A stretch of 64,000 nucleotides of DNA from assembly GCA_032690845.1 (NCBI GenBank), contig CM064424.1:30924228-30988227 (forward strand), read 5' to 3'. Below, one piece after another: positions 11,436 to 22,734 of the stretch; within the stretch, counting starts at the first letter, position 1; every line of letters begins with the position of its first letter. The notes beneath the pieces were generated by a model. It did no database searches. It was not told where the DNA came from and worked only from the letters and a program-made list of their open reading frames with translations. The translations under genes were made by a program, and so were the position numbers. The stretch is from Eleusine coracana subsp. coracana (Eukaryota; Streptophyta; Magnoliopsida; Poales; Poaceae).

Positions 11436-11449
11436 TGGTATCAGAGCCA
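11436..11449 (+). other. Primer binding site (initiator tRNA-Met type)
   Basis: TGGTATCAGAGCCA lies two bases after the 5' LTR end. It matches the 3' end of plant initiator tRNA-Met, the usual minus-strand primer of gypsy elements. Confidence 0.85.
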
Positions 11450-12221
11450 TGTCGACCGTAGGACGCAAGCCTAGTTAGAAATGGTCGATTTTTCAACTAT
11501 ATTTTATGAAACTCCTCTTTGCCTAGTCATTACATCCTTGATCATTTATCTTATTTTCTTAAAAAAAATGTTTTTGTGATTTGCCCCAGCCTTTAGGTTG
11601 TATTTGACTTTCTTTTAAGGTTCATCTATCCCAAGCCAACCATTAGTTTATAGTAGGAAGGTGTTCTAAAATAATGTTAGCACTACATTGTAGTCACGAT
11701 AGTTTGTTTGATTGTGATGTGCTTGTGCTTGTGTGCAATTTTTTTTAGTGTTTCTATGCCATTTTTTTTTACCATTGCCCTTAGCCCAATTGATCCTATT
11801 TTTGTATGTTGACTGCAAAACTTGTTTCAGGTTTCATCAAATCACCACCATCAAGGTCATCATCATGACAACAAGAGCAATAATACAAGGCGCTAAAGAC
11901 TTCCAATAAGAGAAGTGAAGTACATCACCCACAACAAGACACAAAGCAATGGATGTCAGCGTAGACTATTGTCTGTAGAGTAATGAATGATTGTGTGTTA
12001 TGATTGTTTTAGATTATTTGAGCCTATCCTTCGTTGGTCAACATTTTATCCTTGGAACCAATCTACAATCTTTGATGCATATAGTGTGGTCATGTTTGCA
12101 CATTCATAATTTTTTAGCTCATCATTCATTGTCCATTCCATTATTTCCTTTTGATCTTTACAAACTGTTGTCTTGTATGTTCAAATCCACTATCTTTGAA
12201 TCTCGGGACGAGATTCCTTTT

Positions 12222-12229
12222 AAGGGGGG
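12222..12229 (+). other. Polypurine tract
   Basis: AAGGGGGG lies just upstream of the 3' LTR start (TGTCAC at 12235). It is the expected plus-strand primer of reverse transcription. Confidence 0.75.
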
Positions 12230-12234
12230 TAGTT

Positions 12235-15200
12235 TGTCACACTCCGTATTTTTTAAATTTGGGTTGTGAGCCTTTCTGACACTCAAAAGGCATAATTCTC
12301 ATAATATTCTCACTCGAATCCTTGCACACTCACATCCCTTTTTCCCTTAATGTTATGATTATCAAAACACCGAGCGTCATTATTATTATTTTTTTCTCAC
12401 ATCCTTGCTTTTCCTAGCTTTGCTTAATATCTCTTCCCACCAAACATCAACTTATCTAATGCGGTCAATAGCCAAATCAAAACCTTGTCTAACACTTTGT
12501 CCCACTATAAGTGCACACCATGAAAACTAGTTCATTCATCCATCCTTGTGAGCCTACGAGTGTTCTCTTCTTATTGGTCTTGCTTATACCAAATCCAACA
12601 AAATCTAGACTATGTTAGTATTCCAACTACACAGAATGTCCAACTCGACAACATCATGTTTCTTCACTTCCTCTCGATGCTTCCATTTTGTCCTATGGGC
12701 CATGCAGCAAACTAGGATCATGCTAGTGTTCAATAAAACATCACCTACATGCCACTTAATAAGGTATTTCTGTTGCCCAATAACTCATATGTCAACCCCA
12801 CCAAAAAGGAGATGAAACGATCAACATGATGACCACCATTCATGGCTGGCAATTTTATGTGCCTCTTGGCCCCTCTCCTCCCTTCCCTACCCTTTCCTCT
12901 CCCCATCCTAGGCCTCTAAAGTTACCTCTGGACGCCCGTTGGGCTGGCTCACGAGCTCCCTTGCCTCCTCACCTTCATTCCCATCCATAAGCATCAAGTT
13001 CAACTCTTGCCATCGGTCTGTCCAGCCACAACGCCCCAAATTCCAACCCATGTTCCTGTTGATCCAGCCAACAAAACATCACGAAATTTTACCAGGAGAT
13101 ACACCTTGATGCAGCCAACAACATATCCAAAATTCATGGCCATAGGAGCAGTGATGTGAGCAGGATTATGCTTTGAATGGCGACTGCTCTCTGTTCTGGG
13201 CGCATCCAGCATGTGCATTGGTAATTCCTCTAATATTTCTCCCAATCTTAATGTGTCCTTGATACATTAATATTTCTCCCAATCTTAATGTGTCCTTGAT
13301 ACAACACCATATCCACCATGTGTTCCAGGAAACCAAGCACATGTACACACAATGGTTTGCCCAGATCTATCCCTATGCCTCCAGGAACGCCTTTGGCGCT
13401 TGACCTGCCGCTGAACCACCTCATCACAGTCCATCCAATGGATCTATTATTCAGGTGCACTCTTGATGAAATAACCTGGTCCCAGCCATGTTCCCGACAC
13501 CTACAAATGTTTATGTTCAATTATGTCCTTTATCCCAACAGCCTATTTTCAGGAACGGGCACATCTTTGTCATGGTGTCTGCACAAGGACACTGCTCTGT
13601 GTTCTACTCACATTCAGCACACTTGACTGTCTTTTCCCCAATGATTCTAAGCCATATCCTGACCTTTTGGATGCAGGCACCATATCATATTGTGTTCCCA
13701 CAAGTCCTTTAAAATCCCATCAGAGGATTTATCAAGATCATATCCAATTCTTCCAGGAATGCGAATGGCGTGTCAACTACCGCTGTGCAGGTTCATCATG
13801 ATTCTGACCCTTAATCTGATTTCCAGTTTGCATTCCATCACATTCATCATGTCCAGATCATGTTCCTGATATATTTTTATATGATTGTTAAACTCCTTCC
13901 TTGATTCCTGCAGCAAATCTCTGGGAACGTGCTTGCCCTTGCATGGATGTCTGTTCTGACATGCTAGAAATTTCTGCAACAAGTGTAATTATTTTGCCAT
14001 TGCTTCATTTGACTCAATCTATGACAAACCGCTCCACCAAAACTCACCATTCTGTGTTCTACAGGATGCCACTTTTATATCATTGAGACACTATCAATGC
14101 CAACGTCATCACTCGATGCCATGTTGTGATCCACCTTGCACCATCACCCGTGGTAGCGAGGCTTTCCGCCATTGCATAAATCTTGGTGGGCTCCTTGTGC
14201 CCTGCTTCATATCTCGTGATTAGCACCTATTGTTGCATATTATCCTTAGCATGTATGTTTGTTATTGATGTGTGTGAATAGGTGAGCACTTGAAAATGGG
14301 AGAAGGAATCGTGAAGATAAAGTCGGACAATCGGTAGTCATAGAGCAGCAACATCTTTTACGGCAAGTGTCCTTGATGCATATTGTACCTAATATAATGT
14401 TAATTGTAGAATTGCATGCTTGTGTCAATTGATTGGGAACCTATGGTTAGGGTATTCCTAGTATTGTTTTATCTTTTTCCTTGTCGCCTTGAACTAGTTG
14501 GTTGGTTGGTTGTGGGTAGATAATGCTTAGGTTGCTTATGGGATGAGGGGTTAATATTAATCTTGACTAATGAACGATATCATGTGGGAAATGATTGGTA
14601 ATTCTTTTAGCAACATGGCTTAGGGATCTATGCAAGCCGGATGGAATGGATGTGGTGTCGTGGGCACATGGTTGGTGGTAGGCTTGTTGTAGATCCTAGG
14701 AACCGGTTCTTGGAGCGGTAACCCAGGACAACAGTGCCATCACAAGGCTGCTATGGAACAACTTGGCTGATTAATTAGGAGTTCTCCCAGTGTCGGTGTA
14801 GCATTTTGGTGGAGCGGGGAATGGAAGTCAAGAGGATTGTCCTTGTATTCTAATGGCTCAAGAGGGGGCTCCTGGGGTGATAAGCTGTTTGGTAATGGGC
14901 TATCACTTATGGACGGGAGTGAAACCTTAGTGGCTAGTATGTACTGGGAGACCCTTTGTAAAAGCCTCGTAGTGATCTCCTGGCCCCACACTTAAGGAAG
15001 TGTGCTAGTGCTTTGCCAGCATGGCAACATGGAGACTCTAGTCCACCTGGCAACATGGGATGAAATCACGACTTATGGGTAAAGTGGTACAAACTCTGCA
15101 GAGTATCAAACTGTCATGACAACCGTGCTCACGATCAAGAGCGACCTGGAATCCTCACAAGATTAGTTGGTTATGGGTTTGAATGGTTGGGATGCATGGT

Positions 15201-15692
15201 GGATGATGTTGGACTTGGCTTGTATAGTACCCTGTGGATTGAGGGTTGGGATGACCCCATCTAGTAATTAGGATGCTTAGAAAATTAAAAGCTCATGCAA
15301 TAATCCTTATTAAGCCTTCCTTGTCTTTAGCCCCATGTCATCTTTTCCCCCACTTGCTGAGTACGACATGTACTCACCCTTGCTATATCCCATATTGCTG
15401 CTCAGCTACAGGAGAAGAATGGTACAACGATGAAGACGATGGAGAAGAGCTCTAGGCCTGTAGTCTTCCGGTCGACTTCCTGTGGGAGCTGAAGGACGCC
15501 AACGCTTAGTTATTCCACTGCAATGTAATCTTTTTTTTTCTTTTTGACCTATGGGTCACCACTGTAATAATATTATTGATTTAATAAAGATATTGTTCTT
15601 TTATCACAATAATTGCCCTGTGTGCATGAAAACTTGATCTTGGGCACGCATATAGATGCATTTAGTTTCGGTCGTTGAAACCGGGTGTGACA
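12235..15692 (+). repeat. 3' LTR of the non-autonomous element
   Basis: This intact 3458-bp LTR is collinear with the split 5' copy. Relative to it, a 37-bp segment is tandemly duplicated (13231-13267 and 13268-13304). It ends GTGTGACA and is followed by the target duplication GTAGG. The short ORFs across it are not shared with any protein family I recognise and are treated as chance. Confidence 0.9.
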
Positions 15693-15867
15693 GTAGGTGT
15701 ACAACAAGTATACAAAATAAAATTTTGTTTACATTGCTAACCACCATTGTTGGTATGGAAAATAGGAATAATCTTTTTTAATAGAATAAAGGTTTAGTTT
15801 TTGAAGTGTATCACAAAAAGAAATAAAACAAATAATTTTGCCGAGGGCTATAAGTTTCAATCGCTGG
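15693..15867. other. Flank without recognisable feature
   Basis: This AT-rich sequence lies between the target duplication of the outer LTR element and a hAT-like terminus. I see no ORF or motif. Confidence 0.5.
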
Positions 15868-16380
15868 CAGGGCCGGTCCTGTGAATTTTAGGGCCCAGGG
15901 CGAAGCTAAAAGTTGAGCCCCTTTATATATATTTGTATATATACACTTAAAATTTTGCCGATTGAATGAAAATATTATTACTAATCAAATCAAAGTCAAA
16001 TTTTATACAAAAATGATTATATATTATTTTAAAACTTTCTATGACTATTTCTAGCGGTGAAGTCACTAATGATAGTGTTACTATAAATCTTGTCCAACAA
16101 TTTCTTCTCAATGTATAAAGTGGCTAAACCATTCAATCTTTCTTGAGACATCGTGGACCTTTAAATAGTTTTTCAACAATTTGAATTTTAAGAAGCTTCT
16201 TTCAGCTAATGCCACAGTCACGGACACAGTAAATAAGATTCGATATGCAATAGAAATATTGAGATATTTTCTAGTTGATATGATTTATCCACGGCTCCTT
16301 TCTGAGATCCCAAGAACTCTCCTTTTTTTCTTCTTTCTCCTTTTCTCATGCCGGGATACTTTCTAGTTGACATTACGTGA
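15868..16380 (-). mobile_element. hAT transposon 3'-end relic with transposase C-terminus
   Basis: The terminus CAGGGCCGGTCCTG at 15868 is typical of a hAT inverted repeat end. Reading leftward on the minus strand, about 16220-16030 encodes a decayed hAT dimerisation region: one frame gives LAERSFLKFKLLKNYL, and after a frameshift another gives RLNGLATLYIEKKLLDKI. This C-terminal domain mediates transposase multimerisation. The N-terminal part is absent and the opposite terminus was not found. A second, similar GGGGCCC-rich end-like sequence lies near 16548-16575, so two overlapping relics are possible. Confidence 0.55.
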
Positions 16381-16599
16381 ATAAAAAATATAAAAATAAT
16401 TAGTCAAACAACCTTCTCATTTGATTATAAATTTTACACCAATTATGCAAGAAATCAATTGAACTCGAACCTAGTCTTGATGGCTGCTCCACTGGAACTC
16501 AACATATGGGCCAAATTTGCTTGTACATGTATATGCATATGCTATGAGTCGGGGCCCCTCAGTTTTGGGGGCCCAGGAAACAAACATGCCCTTAGCTGG

Positions 16600-16900
16600 C
16601 AGCACACCATATTGGTATAGCTTATGCAATAGCTTATGAAGCTGTTTTTGACTCAAGCTACACCAAACGATTAAGTTGCAAAACAGTAGATGCAAAAGCA
16701 GTTCTCCATTTTGCTCTTCTTGTCCAAGCTGAAAATAGTAGCTTATCACAGCTCATGCATGCATGGTAGTCATTTCATATATATAATCCGTTTTTGAAAA
16801 GCTGTTTTGCTAAACGGTTTGACTGTATAAGCTGCATAAGCTAGAATAAGCCAAAAAACTACTTTTAACTGATAATCCAAAGCTAAAGCTGTTTTTTTAT
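16600..16900. mobile_element. MITE-like AT-rich sequence
   Basis: AGCTTATG/CATAAGCT and CCAAACG/AACGGTTT motifs recur in opposite orientation at the two sides, as in small non-autonomous DNA transposons. There are no coding sequences. The exact ends and superfamily are uncertain. Confidence 0.35.
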
Positions 16901-17009
16901 GAGGTGAAGCGCTACCAAATAGATTGGTCTCAGACTACCACTTGACACGCCTCCGGTCCGATCGCTTGACTTTGCTCAATTCCGGTCTCATGGCCCTGCG
17001 CGGAGTAAT
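16821..17009 (+). repeat. Left arm of a 189-bp inverted repeat
   Basis: It matches the reverse complement of 18867-19055 along its whole length with roughly a dozen mismatches, including the GC-rich part GGCCCTGCGCGGAGTAAT. The arms enclose about 1.86 kb. Confidence 0.85.
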
Positions 17010-17034
17010 GAGGTGTTAAAATTTAACATCCATC

Positions 17035-17250
17035 TGTTTGGATCCATGTTAAAGTTTAACAAGTTTTATCAAGTTTTTCTCAAGATAGGTACATTTTGAC
17101 AAATTTTACCACCTCAAAACCTGGTAAAGGTTTTGAGGGTGTTAAACTTTAACATCTCCCTTTTAACAGGAGTGTTTGGATTTTTTTTTGTTAAAAGTAG
17201 GTAAAACATGGGTGTTAAAGTTTAACAAGATGGATTCAAACACCCCCTTA
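17035..17250. mobile_element. Tourist/Harbinger-like MITE
   Basis: Imperfect inverted termini: TGTTTGGATCCATG on the left and, on the right, ATTCAAACACCCCC followed by TTA. Internal TTAAAGTTTAACA motifs occur in both orientations, there is no ORF, and the length is about 215 bp. Family assignment is by appearance only. Confidence 0.5.
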
Positions 17251-17256
17251 GTCAGG

Positions 17257-17490
17257 AAAAACAAATGATTCCTATGGGAATTGAAAACATAGGAAATTTT
17301 CCTAGCAAGAGTTTGGTAGCAACACAGGAATCTGAAGAGAGAGATAGACTCATATGAATTTTACAAGAGGCTGGACCTCTTGGTTTTTTTCCTCCAAAAC
17401 TTACATGAAGGAATGCAATCCATAGGACTTGGATAGGATTGATGAATTCTACATTCTAAAAGCCCTCGTAGGTATATAAACATGTGACAA
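17257..17490. mobile_element. Second MITE-like sequence
   Basis: TTCCTATGGGAATT near the left and GCAATCCATAGGAC near the right resemble the paired ends of a common grass MITE type with partially inverted ATAGGA motifs. The ends are not defined. Confidence 0.3.
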
Positions 17491-17499
17491 ATAGTACCA

Positions 17500-18850
17500 T
17501 ATAAGGAGTTTGGTCGAGAGAGAACAAGATTCAAACTATTCTAGACATATGAGATGTTTTATTGAGATGATATAAACATGTTTACACGTCTACATACGCT
17601 TTTTTCATAGTTACATTCTATGACATGTCAACTATTCTAGACATATTTTTATGACATGTTAATAAAGCTGAACATGATTTTCATTGGTATATTTTATATT
17701 ACGTATCTATTAATATAGACACATTTTGCATAATATTTTTAAAAAATATTTTTTAGTTGTTGTCTGAAATGAGTGAGTTATTTCTGCAAGCAATAGGATT
17801 TGAACCCATGACCTGTTTGTTTAGTGTAAACTCATTTAGGCATCTCATCCGGCAAGCAATTTTGATTGTAGTTAAGACATTGTTTCTTTTGTTTTCATGT
17901 ATTCTAAGTCTTTTAACATTTCTATAATTCTCAATAGCTTGTCAAAAATGTCTTTAAATAAAAGTATATATGACTAATGTATGTCTAATACCATCTCACT
18001 TTTATACGTATCTATATTGTGCCACGTTGAGATGTTATAAAAAATGCATCAAAAAACATGTTTACTTTTTTACCAACGTTGTACTGTAATGGTGTTTTGA
18101 GCTCATGGTCAGAGTGCAGCCACTAGCATGGTGCCACCTCACCTCACCTCCATCCCATTTTAGTGGAGTAGTAGGAGTAGCATTTGAGGGATTCAATTTT
18201 TTCCCACAATATACTAGTAGTACTTACAGTAAAGTAGTATATTCACTTGGGAATGGGTGCATCTGCACCCACAGCTGTCTAGTAGTACTAGTACTACACG
18301 TAGTTTCGCCAGTGTTATCGAGTGCTCTACTAACTACTATACTCCATAGTCCTGCTCTCTCCGACGGCAAATACGTACTGAGTGCATGCGCATGACTCAC
18401 GAACCATGTGAACACACAAAACTTGACGGAGACCATATGTGAGTTGAACGAGGCAGTACATGCCTGTGTCGCTCTATTTTTTTTCCCTTGGTTTCTGTGT
18501 AGTAGGATGGAGGGGGTAGATCGTTGTATCTTTGTGCTTTGAGAAGAAGGATGCCAAAGTGCTCATAATGAGTGAGCTCCGAGATCTAGATTGAGATCGA
18601 GATTGTGCATTTGTCATTTGCGTAGTATGATAATAAGAGAAATATACACAAGTTCATATAGGTTTTACTAGAATCAAAAGGCCAAATACCAAGAACACCT
18701 AAACATGAATCTCTAATTAAGTTGGCTTCCCCCATCGCAGGCTTTGTGTGTATTCGCTTCCCCCATTGCAGGCTTTGCGAGGGGAGCCAGTAAATTTCGA
18801 CGCCGTTGGCGCCGCTCACCTCGATTCGAGTCAAGCGACGTGACCACTCA
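17500..18850. other. Non-coding stretch between the inverted-repeat arms
   Basis: AT-rich to 18070, then more balanced. It contains a GGGTGCA/TGCACCC hairpin (18255-18270), a perfect 16-bp palindrome GTAGTACTAGTACTAC (18282-18297) and two direct copies of a 22-bp C-rich motif (18725-18746 and 18756-18777). No ORF here resembles a known protein. Confidence 0.5.
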
Positions 18851-18866
18851 TAGTCATGACACCGGA

Positions 18867-19055
18867 ATTACTCCGCGCAGGGCCATGAGATCGGAATTGA
18901 GCAAAGTCAAGCGATCGGACCGAAGCCGTGTCAAGTGGTCGTCTGAGACCAATCTATTTGGTAGAGCTTCACCTCACATAAAAACAGCTTTAGCTTTGGA
19001 TTATCAGTTAAAAGCATTTTTTTGGCTTATTCTAGCTTATGCAGCGTATACAGTC
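18867..19055 (-). repeat. Right arm of the 189-bp inverted repeat
   Basis: Reverse complement of 16821-17009. It ends just upstream of the first recognisable coding part of the CACTA-like pseudogene. I found no target-site duplication outside the two arms. Confidence 0.85.
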
Positions 19056-19071
19056 ATTTATTTCTTTTCCT

Positions 19072-19435
19072 CAGAGCAATGCCGCCAGAAGATTGCATAT
19101 GGCTGAATCATCTGAATTGGGTTGTGACGAAGCAAGAAGTAACCCATTTTCATGTGGTAAAGAGGGCCTTATTCTCCACCAATCGTACATGCAAACAACC
19201 GGTGCCAAATCAAGCAGGTTACGTGGCCAAGGTTACATGTGTAATCCAAATCAAAAGCAACTGCTTAAGGAAAGAGTTCAAGAACAAGCTCTTGAGCTTG
19301 AGCAACTAAAAGCGCTTCTTGCAAAGCAAGCTACCGACAAGGAAGAAGAGGAGGAGCAACTCATGGCCAAACTTTGAGAAAAATGTTTCCAGCAATGTTT
19401 CCACAAAACTGCAATCCGGAGGTAATTAACATTCT
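19072..19435 (+). pseudogene. Coiled-coil exon of a CACTA-associated (Ptta/En/Spm-like) gene
   Basis: The open frame gives about 100 residues, with a C-terminal coiled coil (LLKERVQEQALELEQ) followed by a Glu-rich run. It stops at a TGA at 19375-19377. The sequence continues in a shifted frame to a good donor-like site CCGGAG|GTAATT near 19421, suggesting that the original exon ended there and was damaged by a TGA and a small insertion. The next exon-like block starts at 19710. I do not recognise a precise gene. The role (DNA-binding accessory or transposase domain) is inferred from family resemblance only. Confidence 0.45.
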
Positions 19436-19709
19436 CATGCCCACCCTCAGATCCGAATGATACATCTGTTTTTTTTTTGCATCTATTTTTGGCATTTTTT
19501 TTCCTTTGGCGCAGCCAAACCAGCCCGATAGCATTTGTCCCAACCTAGAGCTTGGGCCTAGCTCCGCCACTGCAAAGCTTTGTTGCCAATTAAAGATTTG
19601 TAATGCTCGTGAAAGTTTCTGAAATTGCTCACATAGATTATAGTCAAAATCTCGACATCTTTGAAATTTGTCATATTACATAATTTGTTCTCTGTTTTCT
19701 AATTTGCAG

Positions 19710-19889
19710 GCTACTACCAATGAAACCAACATTGCATTAGGCACCACTGAAGGCATAATTGCAGTGGAGACCAATGAAGCGACGAACAATGTAATAAGTT
19801 GCAATACAACTGAACGTGAAGCTAGGAACACTGAGGACAACATTGGTGCAACACCAGAGCATAACACTATTCAAACATTGAGGGCCCGG
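19710..19889 (+). pseudogene. Repeated exon, copy 1
   Basis: Preceded by the acceptor AATTTGCAG and followed by the donor GTCAGT. It is 180 nt, open in phase 0, and starts with codons for ATTNETNIALGTTEG. No family recognised. Confidence 0.6.
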
Positions 19890-20470
19890 GTCAGTAGTTT
19901 GATCTAACAATATAGATATCATAATCTAAAATCATAACTACTGTCCAGTAGTTTCTCAATTTGAGGGCAATATCGGAAAAAATAAGAGTTGTAGATTTAT
20001 AGCAATTAATTTTTATTGTTATAAATAAAGTTATATTAACAATCTAATTAATAACTAATTTTTATTTTTAAAAGATAAACTCATGTTTTAATATTATGGT
20101 AGACTTAATATTCTATTGTAAAAATGAACATCAATTTATTAATTAATAGTGCAATTATGAAATTACCCTCAAACTACTCACCAGTAGTTTTTCAAAACTA
20201 CTTGCCAGTATTTTGGATAGTAAAACTCCTGTTTTTTTTTTGCATCTGTTTTTGACATTTTTTCCTTTGGCCCAGCCAAACCAGCCCAAAAGCATTTGGC
20301 CCAACCTAGAGCTTGGGCCTAGCTCCGTCACTGCCAAGCTTTGTTCCCAATTAAAGATTCATAATGCTCGTGAAAGTTTCTGAAATTGCTCACATAGATT
20401 ATATTCGAAATCTCGACTACTTTTAAATTTGTCATACTACATAATTTGTTCTCTGTTTTGTAATTTGCAG

Positions 20471-20650
20471 GCTGCTACCAATGAGACCAACATTGCATTA
20501 GGCACCACTGAAAGCATAATTGCAGAGGAGACCAATGAAGCGATGAACAATGTAATAAGCTGCAGTACAACAGAATGTGAAGCTAGGAAGATAGAGGACA
20601 ACATTGATGCAACACCAGTGCATAACACTATTCGAACACTCAGGGCTCGG
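20471..20650 (+). pseudogene. Repeated exon, copy 2
   Basis: 180 nt, open in phase 0, starting AATNETNIALGTTES. Acceptor TAATTTGCAG and donor GTCAGT are intact. Confidence 0.6.
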
Positions 20651-21217
20651 GTCAGTAGTTTGATCTAACAATATAGATATCATAATCTAAAATCATAACT
20701 ACTAGCCTGTAGTTTTTCAATTTGAGGGCAATATCAGAAAAAATAAGAGTTGTAGATTTATAGCAATTAATTTTTATTGTTATAAAAAAAGTTATGTTAA
20801 CAATCTAATTAATAACTAATTTTTATTTTTTAAAAGATAAACTCATGGTTTAATATTTTGGTAGACTTAATATTGTATTGTAAAAATAAACATCAATTTA
20901 TTAATTCAGAGTGCAATTTACGAAATTACCCTCAAACTACTGACCAGTAGTTTTTCAAAACTACTTGCCAGTATTTTGGATAGTAAAACTCCTGTTTTTT
21001 TTTTTGCATCTGTTTTTGACATTTTTTCCTTTGGCCTAGCCAAACCAGCCCAAAAGCATTTGGCCCAACCTAGAGCTTGGGCCTAGCTCCGCCACTGCCA
21101 AGCTCTGTTCCCAATTAAAGATTCATAATGCTCGTGAAAGTTTCTGAAATTGTCACATAGATTATAGTCAAAATCTCGACTGCTTTTAAATTTGTGAAAC
21201 TACATAATTTGTTCTCT

Positions 21218-21397
21218 GCTGCTACCAATGAGACCAACATTGCATTAGGAACCACTAAAGACATAATTGCAGAGGAGACCAATGAAGCGATGAACAATGT
21301 AATAAGCTGCAGTACAACAGAATGTGAAGCTAGGAAGATAGAGGACAACATTAATGCAACACCAGTGCATAACACTATTCGAACACTGAGGGCTCGG
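21218..21397 (+). pseudogene. Repeated exon, copy 3 (splice sites lost)
   Basis: The 180-nt frame is open, but the 16 bases that hold the acceptor in the other copies are deleted, so TTCTCT joins the exon directly. The donor reads GCCAGT instead of GTCAGT. This copy is unlikely to be spliced in. Confidence 0.6.
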
Positions 21398-21970
21398 GCC
21401 AGTAGTTTGATCTAACAATATAGATATCATAATCTAAAATCATAACTACTGGCTAGTAGTTTCTCAATTTGAGGGCAATATCGGAAAAAATAAGAGTTGT
21501 AGACTTATAGCAATTAATTTTTCTTATTATAAAAAAGTTATATTAACAATCTAATTAATAATTAATTTTTATTTTTTAAAAGATAAACTCAAGTTTAATA
21601 TTTTGGTAGACTTAATATTCTATTGTAAAAATAATCATCAATTTATTAATTAATAGTGCAATTACGAAAATACCCTCAAACAACTGTAGTTTTTCAAAAC
21701 TACTTGCCAGTATTTTGGATAGTAAAACTCCTATTTTTTTTGCATCTGTTTTTGACATTTTTTCCTTTGGCCTAGCCAAACCAGCCCAAAAGCATTTGGC
21801 CCAACCTAGAGCTTGGGCCTAGCTCCGCCACTGCCAAGCTCTGTTCCCGATTAAAGATTCATAATGCTCGTGAAAGTTTCTGAAATTGCTCACATAGATT
21901 ATAGCCAAAATCTCGACTGATTTTAAATTTGTCATACTACATAATTTGTTCTCTGTTTTGTAATTTGCAG

Positions 21971-22150
21971 GCTGCTACCAATGAGACCAACATTGCATTA
22001 GGAACCACTGAAGACATAATTGCAGAGGAGACCAATGAAGCGATGAACAATGTAATAAGCTGTAGTACAACAGAATGTGAAGCTAGGAAGATAGAGGACA
22101 ACATTGATGCAACACCAGTGCATAACACTATTCGAACACTCAGGGCTCGG
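21971..22150 (+). pseudogene. Repeated exon, copy 4
   Basis: 180 nt, open in phase 0, with acceptor TAATTTGCAG and donor GTCAGT. Nearly identical to copy 2. Confidence 0.6.
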
Positions 22151-22734
22151 GTCAGTAGTTTGATCTAACAATATAGATATCATAATCTAAAATCATAACT
22201 ACTGGCTAGTAGTTTCTCTATTTGAGGGCAATATCGGAAAAAATAAGAGTTGTAGATTTATAGCAATTAATTTTTATTATTATAAAAAAAGTTATATTAA
22301 CAATCTAATTAATAACTAATTTTTATTTTTTAAAAGATAAACTCAAGTTTTAATATTTTGGTAGACTTAATATTCTATTGTAAAAATAAATATCAATTTA
22401 TTAATTAATAGTGCAATTATGAAATTACCCTCAAACAACTGACTAGTAGTTTTTCAAAACTACTTGCTAGTATTTTGGATAGTAAAACTCTTGTTTTTTT
22501 TATTGAATCTGGTTTTGACATTTTTTTCCTTTGGCCCAGCCAAACCAGCCCGATAGCATTTGGCCCAACCTAGAGCTTGGGCCTAGCTCCGCCACTGCCA
22601 AGCTCTGTTCCCAATTAAAGATTCATAATCCTTGTGAATGTTTCTAAAATTGCTCATATAGATTATATTCAAAATCTCGACTGCTTTTAAATTTGTCATA
22701 CTACATAATTTGTTCTCTGTTTTGTAATTTGCAG

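Larger units (their letters stand above)
11434..12234 (+). other. Short internal domain with no gag-pol
   Basis: This is the complete interior of the non-autonomous element. It starts with the PBS (11436-11449) and ends with a purine tract (12222-12229) five bases before the 3' LTR. The AT-rich middle contains several T-runs and no ORF resembling gag or pol. Confidence 0.8.
200..15692 (+). mobile_element. Non-autonomous long-LTR retrotransposon (LARD-like), hosting a nested gypsy element
   Basis: The element is delimited by the 5-bp direct repeat GTAGG at 195-199 and 15693-15697. Both LTRs begin TGTCACAC and end GTGTGACA. Without the nested insertion the 5' LTR is about 3.41 kb and the 3' LTR is 3458 bp. 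The interior is only 801 bp (11434-12234). It has an initiator-Met-type PBS and a purine tract but no gag, protease, RT or integrase, so it must have moved with proteins supplied in trans. The motif before the PPT (CGGGACGAG, then AAGGGGGG) resembles Tekay/Del-type gypsy elements. A 300-bp hand comparison of the LTRs gave about 11 differences, so it is clearly older than the element inserted in it. Confidence 0.9.

Noticed and set aside
16471..16749. 92-codon minus-strand frame near the hAT relic
   Set aside because: It crosses hAT-like and MITE-like sequence boundaries and has no domain.
17780..17870. tRNA or SINE candidate (GGGTTCAAATCC on the minus strand resembles a B box)
   Set aside because: No A box at proper spacing, no cloverleaf or acceptor stem, and no poly-A tail or target duplication was found.
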